A stretch of DNA of 30,034 nucleotides from CAVSPO01 sp963730005. Its GTDB lineage: Bacteria; Actinomycetota; Actinomycetes; Propionibacteriales; Propionibacteriaceae. Positions within the stretch are counted from its first letter, which is position 1. Every line of letters begins with the position of its first letter. Below are positions 23,898 to 30,034 of this stretch, piece after piece. The notes beneath the pieces were generated by a model. The model made no database searches and had not been told where the DNA came from. It saw only the letters and a program-made list of their open reading frames with translations. Both the position numbers and the translations under genes were made by a program. Where the stretch lies: assembly GCA_963730005.1 (NCBI GenBank), contig CAVSPO010000033.1:1-30034 (forward strand). The letters are read 5' to 3'.

Positions 23898-24001
23898 GAG
23901 TTACTCCCGTCGAAAGCTCTCCCCAGCTTAGGTGCTTCGGGGCCCGGATGTAACCAATTGGCGGAGCAAAGACCCGCCTTCCTGACAAGGCCCGCAGCAG
24001 G

Positions 24002-24436
24002 TCACTGGGCAGCCGGGAGCAATTCGTCGAGCCAGCGCTTCAACTGCGGCATCGGGAGCGCCCCCACCTGGCGGCCGGAGACTTGCCCGTTCTGGATCAG
24101 CACCATGGTGGGGATCGACACCGCGTTGAAGCGGCGGGCCGAGTCGGGCGAGTTGTCGACGTTGATCTTGACCAGCTTGAGCCGCCCGGCGTACTCGACG
24201 GCGAGCTTCTCCAGCACCGGGCTGAGCTGGCGGCAGGGGCCACACCAGGGGGCCCACAGGTCGATCAGCACGGCGACCTTCGACGACTCGGTGGCCGCGG
24301 CGAAGCTCTCGTCGTCGGCGGACACGACCCAGGGCAACGCGGCCTTGCACTGCTGGCAGGCGGGCTTGCCGGAAGACGTGGCAGGGACCCGGTTGCGGGT
24401 GCCGCAGTTGGGACAGGTGACGACGTTCGCACTCAT
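24002..24436 (-). CDS. trxC: Thioredoxin 2 (zinc-ribbon thioredoxin)
   Basis: Cytoplasmic disulfide reductase of 144 residues. An N-terminal zinc ribbon (CPNC at 8-11, CQQC at 27-30) precedes a full thioredoxin domain with LIDLWAPWCGPCRQLSP (active site WCGPC, 64-68), VKINVDNSP and the cis-proline loop SIPTM. This is the TrxC layout, in which bound zinc senses oxidative stress. ATG 24436 has no ribosome site, but TACCGT (a TANNNT -10 hexamer) lies exactly 6 nt before it, so the mRNA is probably leaderless. The M23 gene follows about 104 nt downstream on the same strand, probably with its own promoter. Confidence 0.94.
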   Translation of the reverse strand: MSANVVTCPNCGTRNRVPATSSGKPACQQCKAALPWVVSADDESFAAATESSKVAVLIDLWAPWCGPCRQLSPVLEKLAVEYAGRLKLVKINVDNSPDSARRFNAVSIPTMVLIQNGQVSGRQVGALPMPQLKRWLDELLPAAQ

Positions 24437-24442
24437 ACTTCA

Positions 24443-24448
24443 ACGGTA
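24443..24448 (-). promoter_or_regulatory. Leaderless -10 element of thioredoxin 2
   Basis: TACCGT on the minus strand fits TANNNT. It is followed by the 6 nt TGAAGT and then the ATG at 24436. A transcript starting at the A of ATG is expected. Confidence 0.5.
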
Positions 24449-24545
24449 CCCCTGCCGCCGCTGGCCAACCCCGCTTCCAGGTGGCTGCGCACCGGATCGC
24501 ACGCTCCGTCAAGGGCGTTTCTGGCCACCGGGCAACGAAGGGCTG

Positions 24546-24551
24546 TTAAAT
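24546..24551 (+). promoter_or_regulatory. Leaderless -10 element of malQ
   Basis: TTAAAT, the most A/T-rich hexamer of the region, is followed by GGAGAG and the GTG start at 24558. Confidence 0.5.
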
Positions 24552-24557
24552 GGAGAG

Positions 24558-26480
24558 GTGACGAATCATGACTCCGCAGCAGGACAGCAGCCAGTGGTGC
24601 CAGTGGTCGACCGGGCGAGGCTGGTCGAGGAAGTGGCACCCCTGGGCGTGAGCGAGGGGTTCGTGAACGCCAGCGGCGTCTGGGTGGAGTCGCCCACCGC
24701 CACCCTGCAGCTGGCCCGTCGGGGTTTCGACGTGCGCAAGCAGCGCGGTGTGGGTGAGCCGTTGGTGTGCACCCCCGGGCGCCATCACCCTGAGCTGTAC
24801 GGCACCCTGATCCTCGAGAGCGGCAACCATTTCCGCTGCGAGGGCATGGTCGAGCAACCCGGCTACCACATCCTCTACGACGACCACGGCAACCGGCGGT
24901 TCGTCATCGCGGCTCCGGAGTACCTGCCGGTGCCGGAGCGCTCGTGGGGCTGGCAGATCCAGCTGTATGCGTCGCGTTCCCGCGACTCCTGGGGCATCGG
25001 CGACTTCCGCGACCTGGGGTTGATCTGCCGGATCGCGGCCAAGCAGGGAGCCCAGTGCGTGCAGTGTTCACCGGTGCATGCGGTGGCCCCCACCGTCCAT
25101 CCGCAGGACTCGCCGTACAGCCCGGCGTCGCGCAATTTCCTCAACCTGCTGCACATCGCCCCGGGTATCACCCCGGGCGCCGAACGGGTTGACCTGTCCG
25201 ACTTGTCAGCCAGAGGTCGTGCCCTCAACGCGGAACCGCGCATTGATCGCAGCAGGGTGTGGGCGATCAAGCACGAGGCCTTGCTTCGCATCTGGGGGGC
25301 AGTCCACGACGACCTGCCGCTGGAGTACCGCAAGTGGCGCGAGGATCAGGGCAAGTTCCTGCGCCGCTTCGCAATCTGGTGCGCCCTGGTCGTCAAACTG
25401 GAGGAGCCCGACTGGCGGAACTGGCCCGAGGAGTACCGTCGGCCGGACACCCCGGCCGTCCGCGAGTTCGGCGAGGAGCACGCCGACCTGGTCGAGTTCT
25501 ACTCGTGGTGCCAGTGGGTCGCCGACGTGCAGTACGCCGACGCCTGCAGCTCCGGGGTGGACGTGCTGGCCGACCTGGCCGTCGGGTTCGACGCCAACAG
25601 TGAGGACGCGTGGAGTTTCCAGGATCTGCTGACCTTCGACTTCGAGATCGGCGCACCGCCCGACAACCACAACACCGAAGGTCAGCGCTGGGGGCTGCCG
25701 CCGTTCAACCCCCAGAAGCTGACGCGCGTCGACTTCTCGCCGTTCATCGCCATGGTGGACGCCGGCCTCAAGCATGCCGGCGCGCTGCGCATCGATCACG
25801 TGATGCAGCTGTGGCGGCTCTACTGGGTGCCGACCAAGGGCACGGCCGCCGACGGTGTCTACGTCTACTACCCGAACGCGGCCCTGCTGGCGATCCTGCG
25901 CGTCGCGGCTCATCGCCACCACGCCTGGATCGTCGGTGAGGACATGGGCACGGTGGATGAGGGGGTGCGCGAGACCATGGCCTCCATCGGCATGCTCGGC
26001 AACCGCTCCGCCATGCGGACCAACGTCAACGACTTCCCCTACCTGGGCGTCGGCACGTCCCAGACCCACGACCAGGTGACGATCGCCGGGCTGCTGACCG
26101 GCAGCGACGTGCAGGACCTCAAGCGGATCGGCAAGAACGCCGACTTCGAACAGGTGGAGCGCACCCGCCGGTCGCTGGCCGAGCTGGCTCACATCGATCC
26201 GGACAAGCCGCTGTGGTCGATCACCCAACAGGACCTGCACGACGCCGTCATCGAGCGTTACCGGCTGCTGAACAGCGCCCCGTCGCTGGTGGTGGTGGTG
26301 AGCCTGGACGACGCCGCGATGGTGCCGAACCGGCCCAACATGCCCGGAACCATCGACCAGTACCCCAACTGGAAGCTGGCGCTGCCCCAGCCGGTGGACT
26401 CCCTGATGGACACCCAGCTGAGCCGCGACCTGGTGGCCATGATGAACGAGAGCCGCGGACCCCGCCCCGCCGTGGGGTGA
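24558..26480 (+). CDS. malQ: 4-alpha-glucanotransferase (amylomaltase, GH77)
   Basis: Enzyme of 640 residues that moves alpha-1,4-glucan chains between maltodextrins in the cytoplasm, part of maltose/glycogen use. An N-terminal beta domain (about 1-130) precedes the GH77 barrel. Visible landmarks are RSRDSWGIGDFRDL, SPYSPASRNFLNLLHI, GALRIDHVMQLWRLYWVP (nucleophile Asp413), VGEDMGTV (acid/base Glu461) and NMPGTIDQYPNWKL near the C-terminus. The start is GTG 24558; the frame stays open far upstream, but that stretch is antisense to the M23 and thioredoxin genes and has no protein character. No ribosome site fits the GTG, and TTAAAT sits 6 nt before it, so a leaderless mRNA is likely. Terminator at 26508-26537. 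Confidence 0.94.
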   Translation: MTNHDSAAGQQPVVPVVDRARLVEEVAPLGVSEGFVNASGVWVESPTATLQLARRGFDVRKQRGVGEPLVCTPGRHHPELYGTLILESGNHFRCEGMVEQPGYHILYDDHGNRRFVIAAPEYLPVPERSWGWQIQLYASRSRDSWGIGDFRDLGLICRIAAKQGAQCVQCSPVHAVAPTVHPQDSPYSPASRNFLNLLHIAPGITPGAERVDLSDLSARGRALNAEPRIDRSRVWAIKHEALLRIWGAVHDDLPLEYRKWREDQGKFLRRFAIWCALVVKLEEPDWRNWPEEYRRPDTPAVREFGEEHADLVEFYSWCQWVADVQYADACSSGVDVLADLAVGFDANSEDAWSFQDLLTFDFEIGAPPDNHNTEGQRWGLPPFNPQKLTRVDFSPFIAMVDAGLKHAGALRIDHVMQLWRLYWVPTKGTAADGVYVYYPNAALLAILRVAAHRHHAWIVGEDMGTVDEGVRETMASIGMLGNRSAMRTNVNDFPYLGVGTSQTHDQVTIAGLLTGSDVQDLKRIGKNADFEQVERTRRSLAELAHIDPDKPLWSITQQDLHDAVIERYRLLNSAPSLVVVVSLDDAAMVPNRPNMPGTIDQYPNWKLALPQPVDSLMDTQLSRDLVAMMNESRGPRPAVG

Positions 26481-26507
26481 CGGACCTCCCTCGCCCTCAA
26501 GCAGGAG

Positions 26508-26537
26508 GCATCCCCGCGCCGTTGGGTGCGGGGATGC
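26508..26537 (+). terminator. Terminator of malQ
   Basis: GCATCCCCGC (26508-26517) and GCGGGGATGC (26528-26537) form a perfect 10-bp stem with a 10-nt loop, followed by GCTGTTTGC. Confidence 0.75.
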
Positions 26538-26601
26538 GCTGTTTGCGGGTGGAGCGGCCAGCCGCGGGCCCTCGTTTGATCGCAGGACGCATGATTGCGG
26601 C

Positions 26602-27437
26602 GTGACGAATCGTGAACCGGTGATCTTCCTCAGCCACGGCGCACCCCCGCTGGCCGACGACAAGGTGTGGACCGCGCAGCTTCAGGACTGGGGCCGCAGC
26701 ATCGAGCGTCCCACCGCCGTCCTGATGGTGTCGGCCCACTGGGAGCAGCGTCCGATCGCCGTCAGCGCCAGCCAGGCGCCGGTGCCGTTGGTGTACGACT
26801 TCTACGGCTTCCCCCAGCACTACTACCGCGTCACCTACCCGGCGCCGGTCGCCCCGGACGCTGGCCGACGAGGTGACCCGGCTGCTCACCGAGGCCGGCC
26901 ACCAGGTGGACCGCGACGAGAAACGCGGCCTCGACCACGGCGCCTACGTGCCGCTCAAGGAGATGTTCCCGGCCGCGGACGTTCCGGTGCTGCAGTTGTC
27001 GATGCCCACGCTGGACCCCAGGACGCTTGTTCCAGATCGGGCAACTGCTGGCGCCGCTGCGCGAGCAGGGCGTGCTGATCGTCGGCTCCGGGTTCACCAC
27101 CCACAACCTGTCCTGGGTCAACTTCGGGCTGCCGTCCGGCTACGCGCCCGGCAAGCCGTCGGCCGAGTTCGACGCCTGGGCCGAAGCGACGATCGCCGAC
27201 GGCGACCTGGAGGCGCTGTTCGACTTCCTGGACGTCGCGCCCCACGGCCGGGAGGCCCACCCGCGCACCGAGCACTTCGCGCCGCTGTTCGTGGCGATGG
27301 GTGCCGCGGTGGATGCCGACGGCAAGCTGACCAGCCGCAGCGTCATCGACGGCTTCTGGTACGGGCTGTCGAAGCGAAGTCTGGCAGTTCGACTGACCTG
27401 GAAAAGTGCCCCTAGGTGTGCTCGGCCGGGTTGGTGA
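26602..27437 (+). pseudogene. LigB-family extradiol dioxygenase (4,5-DOPA dioxygenase-like), two +1 frameshifts
   Basis: GTG 26602 starts VIFLSHGAPPLADD, LMVSAHWEQRP and YDFYGFPQHYYRVTYPAP, the N-terminus of class III ring-opening dioxygenases of the YgiD type (catalytic His in SHGAP and SAHWE). Near 26859 the sequence moves to the next frame (LADEVTRLLTEAGH...GLDHGAYVPLKEMFP...). Near 27028 it moves again (FQIGQLLAPLREQGVLIVGSGFTTHNL...IDGFWYGLSKRS). Removing one base at each place restores a protein of about 270 residues. After KRS the normal end is near, but the frame runs into the IS481 element and stops at 27437. CATGAT lies 6 nt before the GTG, a leaderless pattern. The gene is either inactive or misassembled in two places. 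Confidence 0.8.
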
Positions 27438-28110
27438 CAGTCGGCTGGTCGGGGGTTTACCTCCGAGTGCGGTGTGTCGGCGTTCATTGATGCAGAGCTC
27501 GAGCCAGGGGGCAAGGGCGTCGCGTCGGGCTTGGTTGCTGGTAAAGGGTTGCCGAAAGGCCCAGTCGGTTTGGAGGGTGCGGTTGCAGCGTTCGACATTG
27601 CCGTTCTGCCAGGGGCAGTGCGGTCGGATGAACACCTGCCGAGCTTCCAGATTGGCGACGACGGCTCGGAACGCGGTGCCGTGTCGGCAGGAGGCGTTGT
27701 CGGTCATGACCCGCTACATGCGGGTGATGACCCGGCTGGCGAAGTGAACCGCGGCCCGTTTCAGGAACGCGGTGCAGGTGGGTGCGGTTTCGTTGTCGTG
27801 GATTCCGCTGTAGCCAGCCGGGAAAGTCATCGACCACCGAGTGGACGTCGTCGCAGGCGATCTTGACCCGCTTGCCCCGCGGGGCCGGCTCCTCGGCCGT
27901 GGAGCCGCCACCCGTCGCTGTCGGGGATCTTGCCGATCCTCTTAACATTCGACGTGCACCAGGTCACGGGCCGGTCCCGTTCGTAACGGACCGCCGTCGT
28001 CTTTAATGAGCGGGTCTGTTGCCCGGTGATGGGGTCCAACTCGTGCAGGTGGGGCAGCCAGCGCAGCGCCCGGGACACCCTCGCCAGTCACACCCCAGCG
28101 GGGGTTCTCC
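27417..28110 (-). pseudogene. IS481 transposase remnant
   Basis: Pieces of a DDE transposase can be followed on the minus strand through three frames. They are VSRALRWLPHLHELDPITG and VKRIGKIPDSDGWRLHGRG (about 28078-27950), KRVKIACDDVHSVVDD (about 27890-27830), GIHDNETAPTCTAFLKRAAVHFAS (about 27800-27740), then a TAG stop, then VMTDNAS...RPHCPWQNGNVERCNRTLQTDWAF and HTALGGKPPTSRL (27710-27450). The first catalytic Asp (in the usual HVDV) is lost by local indels; the second Asp and the Glu of NVERCNRT remain. It cannot make an active enzyme. Confidence 0.88.
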
Positions 28111-28153
28111 CTTTCGTCAACCAGTCAGCATCCCAAAGTCCTGGCCGAGTACA
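27417..28153 (-). mobile_element. Degenerate, internally deleted IS481-family insertion sequence
   Basis: Imperfect terminal inverted repeats TGTGCTCGGCCGGG (left, from 27417) and TGTACTCGGCCAGG (right, read from 28153) start with TGT as in IS481. Each end is flanked by CCTAGG (27411-27416 and 28154-28159), matching the NCTAGN target that IS481 duplicates. The element is about 737 bp, against roughly 1 kb or more for intact relatives. The N-terminal helix-turn-helix part of the transposase is missing. It lies between the dioxygenase remnant and the 74-residue protein gene. Confidence 0.85.
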
Positions 28154-28154
28154 C

Positions 28155-28379
28155 CTAGGACGGCAGCTCCCTCAAAGTGAGTGCCATGAGCGCGTCGCTG
28201 TCATCAGGAAGCTCCGCAATCTCTGCAGGAACCTCGTCGGACGCCTCCTGAACCGAGACAGGCGTCCCGGACGGCTCCTGAACGGAGACGGGTGCGCTAG
28301 ACGTCTCCTGGCCCGGGACGGAGGGCGCAGTCGTCGGAGCATCGTCGGGAAGAACGGAGTTGGTATTCTGTTCAGTCAT
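28155..28379 (-). CDS. Small acidic repeat protein, unknown function
   Basis: Unrecognised protein of 74 residues with no cysteine and a strong negative charge. It consists of ten-residue repeats (APSVPGQETS, APVSVQEPSG, TPVSVQEASD) encoded by three tandem 30-bp units at 28241-28330, followed by EVPAEIAELPDDSDALMA and the end LTLRELPS. ATG 28379 has AGAGG about 9 nt upstream. It follows the Tat-exported protein gene by 41 nt on the same strand, so the two are probably one operon. The stop codon TAG lies within CCTAGG, the duplicated target of the adjacent IS481; insertion therefore left the protein end intact. An acidic leader-like N-part with a short C-terminal segment is reminiscent of precursor peptides, but no modification enzyme is near and this remains speculation. 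Confidence 0.65.
   Translation of the reverse strand: MTEQNTNSVLPDDAPTTAPSVPGQETSSAPVSVQEPSGTPVSVQEASDEVPAEIAELPDDSDALMALTLRELPS
28241..28330 (-). repeat. Three 30-bp tandem repeats in the small acidic protein gene
   Basis: Imperfect 30-bp units at 28241-28270, 28271-28300 and 28301-28330, each beginning ACG-CTCCTG in plus-strand reading, encode ten-residue repeats. The first two are most alike. Confidence 0.7.
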
Positions 28380-28420
28380 GACATGAACCTCTTCACTCAA
28401 GCTAATGGGGAATCGACAGC

Positions 28421-29143
28421 TCAGCAGAACACCGTCGACGGGGTCCAAGTGCCCAACGTTCCGTTGCGGCGCTCGAAGCACTTGAACTCGGCGGGTGCGG
28501 GGCCAGTACCGTCCGGGTCGACATTGATGGAACGCTGGGTCCAGTACGTGACATCGTTGCAGTAGGTGGTGGGCTGAGTGAACGACGCCCGCACGTGAAA
28601 GTCCCCGAGGTAAAGGCGGTACCGGCCGTCGATCGGATCGAGTCGGTAGTTAGCCGTGTTGATGGCGCAGGTGTAGGTCCATGTGTAGGGCGTGTACAGG
28701 AGTCCGTCCGGCTGTATCGCGGCCGTTCCCTTGACCGGGCCGGACCAGCAGTCGGAGTGGCCCGTGAGGTTCGTCCATGTCGCGCCCACGGACTGCGCTC
28801 CGATGATCCAGTACCTGATCGTGGCCCCCGAGAACGTGTTGGCGGGCTCGACGTCGTACAGGTACAGCCCGTAGGGCGCTCCGTCAGTGAAGCCAGGAAC
28901 GTTAGGGGCCGTTCGAGTTGGACGGGTGGGATTGGAGTCGACCTCGAGGTACCACGCGCAGGATCGGCGGCTAGTGGGTCTGTTGATTACCCAGCCGTTG
29001 ATGCCGGGATACTGAATCACCGAGGCTGCCATAGCCGGAGCTGCAGTCGCAACGGCCACGGCAGGCACAGCCCAAGCTGCACCTTTGGCCAGGGTGCGAC
29101 GCGAGACCGCCGGAACGGTTTGTTGATTACGCTGATCAATCAT
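28421..29143 (-). CDS. Tat-exported cysteine-containing protein, unknown function
   Basis: Protein of 240 residues with a textbook twin-arginine signal (SRRTLAKGAAWAVPAVAVA, cut probably after AAPAMAA). The mature part, about 200 residues, is rich in Tyr, Trp, Thr and Asn with six cysteines (SCAWY, DCWSG, TCAIN, YCNDV, KCFER and the final residue). This suggests a folded beta-rich, disulfide-bonded extracellular protein. Proteins with this signal type are often multicopy in actinobacterial genomes. ATG 29143 has AGGAG about 8 nt upstream; an upstream open stretch to 29206 lacks a ribosome site. It heads a probable two-gene unit with the 74-residue protein. Composition is lower in G+C than the core genes to the left, hinting at acquisition. 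No function is proposed. Confidence 0.8.
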   Translation of the reverse strand: MIDQRNQQTVPAVSRRTLAKGAAWAVPAVAVATAAPAMAASVIQYPGINGWVINRPTSRRSCAWYLEVDSNPTRPTRTAPNVPGFTDGAPYGLYLYDVEPANTFSGATIRYWIIGAQSVGATWTNLTGHSDCWSGPVKGTAAIQPDGLLYTPYTWTYTCAINTANYRLDPIDGRYRLYLGDFHVRASFTQPTTYCNDVTYWTQRSINVDPDGTGPAPAEFKCFERRNGTLGTWTPSTVFC

Positions 29144-29509
29144 GAAGACAACTCCTGGATGTGATGAGGGCAGGCTCCCACACGAATCTTGACCAAGATA
29201 ACACACACGCCCGGAACCATCCGCAGGTTTCAGGTTCCCAGTGCAGCACGTGGGAGTGTTTGGCGGTCAGCGTCTGGCGGAATGTCGACATCTGCGGTTC
29301 GGACTTGTCGCCATGACGGCCGGTTGGGGCTGCAACTGGCCTCTGGGGCTGGCCGTCGGGTAGCTGAATACGGGCAGGCCTTTCCCGACAACTGGGCGGC
29401 AGTTCCCCAACCGATGGCGTGCTGACCCGCGCGGTGGAGGTTTGGCGTGTTCAAGTGTTCAGGCGCCCCGACCGAGACAGGCTGAACAGCTGATCTCGCC
29501 GCGCGCCCT
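29144..29509. other. Intergenic region without recognised gene
   Basis: About 365 bp between the Tat-exported protein gene and the small peptide gene. On the minus strand, TATCTT near 29198-29203 may be the -10 of the Tat protein gene; its -35 is unclear. Short open stretches on both strands have no protein-like sequence. A GTTCAG/CTGAAC pair around 29458-29488 might be a weak hairpin downstream of the small peptide gene. Confidence 0.4.
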
Positions 29510-29599
29510 TCAGGACGGCAGGCCGCCCTGCCCAGCGAAGAAGTTCGACAGCATTTGAAGCAGCATGTAGATGAAATTCATGAAGTCAGCGAAGCTCAT
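29510..29599 (-). CDS. 29-residue hydrophobic amphipathic peptide (small ORF)
   Basis: ATG 29599 to TGA 29510 on the minus strand. A near-perfect ribosome site AAAGGAGG ends 4 nt before the ATG, the best in the whole window. The peptide begins MSFADFMNFIYMLL and ends FFAGQGGLPS. Asp5, Asn8, Gln15 and Asn19 (spaced by 3-4 or 7 turns of a helix) would form one narrow polar stripe on an otherwise Phe/Leu/Met/Ile helix of about 20 residues, with a Gly-rich end. Net charge is about -1. This suits a membrane-active or membrane-inserted peptide such as a small-protein toxin, bacteriocin-like or pore-forming peptide, or a regulatory membrane peptide. I do not recognise a family. A promoter-like TGC-TAATCT lies about 120 nt upstream. 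Confidence 0.6.
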   Translation of the reverse strand: MSFADFMNFIYMLLQMLSNFFAGQGGLPS

Positions 29600-30034
29600 G
29601 GCCCCTCCTTTCCGGTTAGCAGAATCGTCTGAGTCGCTCTCTCGCGAGCAGCACCACGCAACCGAGCCCAGGTGACCGTTAGACCGAACTTCTCCACCTT
29701 GAGAAGACGAGCTCAGCTTAGATTAGCAGCACCGACAGTTTCTTCTTCAAGAGGTGCGAACGGATTGCCCGGATGGGCATGAAACCATCACCGACACTGT
29801 GGAAGGAGTCACACCTTCGAACAAGGACACCTTGGAGCTCTGCTGGGCTTGGCCTAAACGAGGCCGCTGCCTACCTGTCGGAGTTGGTTCGCCGCCCCGG
29901 TCGACGCAAAGCTTGTGCGAGGCAAATCCGCGGAGATCATCGCCGCCACCTGGAAGGAATCCCACTTTGGCCTTCCCCGGTCGGCTGAGAAGCAAGGATG
30001 GCGGGGCGCGATCTCCCTCACCGGCGGCTGAAGA
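29600..30034. other. Right-hand end: leader of the small peptide gene, then no recognised gene
   Basis: Besides the promoter and leader of the small peptide gene, 29760-30034 holds only short open stretches. Two plus-strand pieces, in different frames, each contain WKESH (near 29800 and 29950), and the second runs ...SAEIIAATWKESHFGLPRSAEKQGW... to a TGA at 30031. They could be remnants of a coding repeat or decayed gene, but no family was recognised and no start is evident. Confidence 0.3.
29720..29750 (-). promoter_or_regulatory. Promoter of the small hydrophobic peptide gene
   Basis: On the minus strand TAATCT (29725-29720) is preceded directly by TGC, an extended -10. TTGAAG (29750-29745) is a possible -35 at a long 19-nt spacing. 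Transcription near 29713 gives a leader of about 113 nt with a small hairpin, CTTCTC/GAGAAG (29706-29689). The surrounding 60 bp (29701-29760) is only 48% G+C. Confidence 0.45.

Noticed and set aside
23898..24001. c-di-AMP (ydaO) riboswitch before the M23 peptidase
   Set aside because: Such switches precede many actinobacterial wall hydrolases, but the gap is only 104 nt and the conserved blocks are absent.
23517..24557. Upstream extension of the malQ frame
   Set aside because: The frame stays open by GC bias across the antisense of the M23 and thioredoxin genes; MalQ homology begins right after GTG 24558.
26955..27400. C-terminal extension of the transposase frame into the dioxygenase region
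   Set aside because: Beyond the left inverted repeat at 27417 the frame is antisense to the dioxygenase remnant and has no transposase homology.
29747..29995. Minus-strand 82-codon frame at the right edge
   Set aside because: No ribosome site and no protein-like pattern; it would run through the promoter of the small peptide gene.

Overview
The window is high-GC DNA (mostly near 70% G+C) with the gene style of an actinomycete. It has many GTG starts and several start codons that sit exactly 6 nt after a -10-like hexamer (leaderless mRNAs). It also carries a mycoredoxin, three GGAAT-N18-GTT promoters of the SigH/SigR kind, and Tat signals of the SRRTLAKGAAW type. A member of the Propionibacteriales or a relative is my best guess; no rRNA or tRNA is present to fix this.

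Layout. 1-2564: the RNA helicase HrpB, reading left and cut by the window edge, with a ZupT-type metal transporter upstream of it. 3475-5944: a SigH/SigR-type promoter and a cupin, then three leftward genes (a GDT1/TMEM165 cation exporter behind a yybP-ykoY manganese riboswitch, a hemolysin III-like membrane protein with a perfect operator over its start, and mycoredoxin). 6056-11073: a family-2 glycosyltransferase, a secreted GH114-like glycosidase and a cytoplasmic GH3 glycosidase, with a 20-bp LacI-like operator in the divergent gap. 11181-12316: the AzlCD amino-acid exporter. 12681-18606: a DEAD-box RNA helicase, a pirin behind a second SigH/SigR-type promoter, an unknown membrane protein, a frameshifted small gene and a beta-CASP metallo-hydrolase with a DUF1737 tail. 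18650-21068: the complete three-gene AmmeMemoRadiSam operon (function unknown), divergent from an HtrA-like protease with the third SigH/SigR-type promoter. 22697-26480: an M23 peptidase (frameshifted), thioredoxin 2 and 4-alpha-glucanotransferase. 26602-30034: a decayed ring-opening dioxygenase gene, a decayed IS481 element, then a lower-GC accessory segment with a Tat-exported cysteine-containing protein, a 74-residue acidic repeat protein and an unannotated 29-residue hydrophobic peptide gene.

Themes. Metal balance (ZupT, and GDT1 under Mn control) and thiol/oxidative stress (mycoredoxin, thioredoxin 2, and the SigH/SigR-type promoters on cupin, pirin and HtrA) recur. The least explained parts are the right-hand accessory segment and the AmmeMemoRadiSam operon. 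Three host genes and the transposase carry frameshifts whose net effect is always +1; this may reflect real decay or uncorrected base insertions in the assembly.
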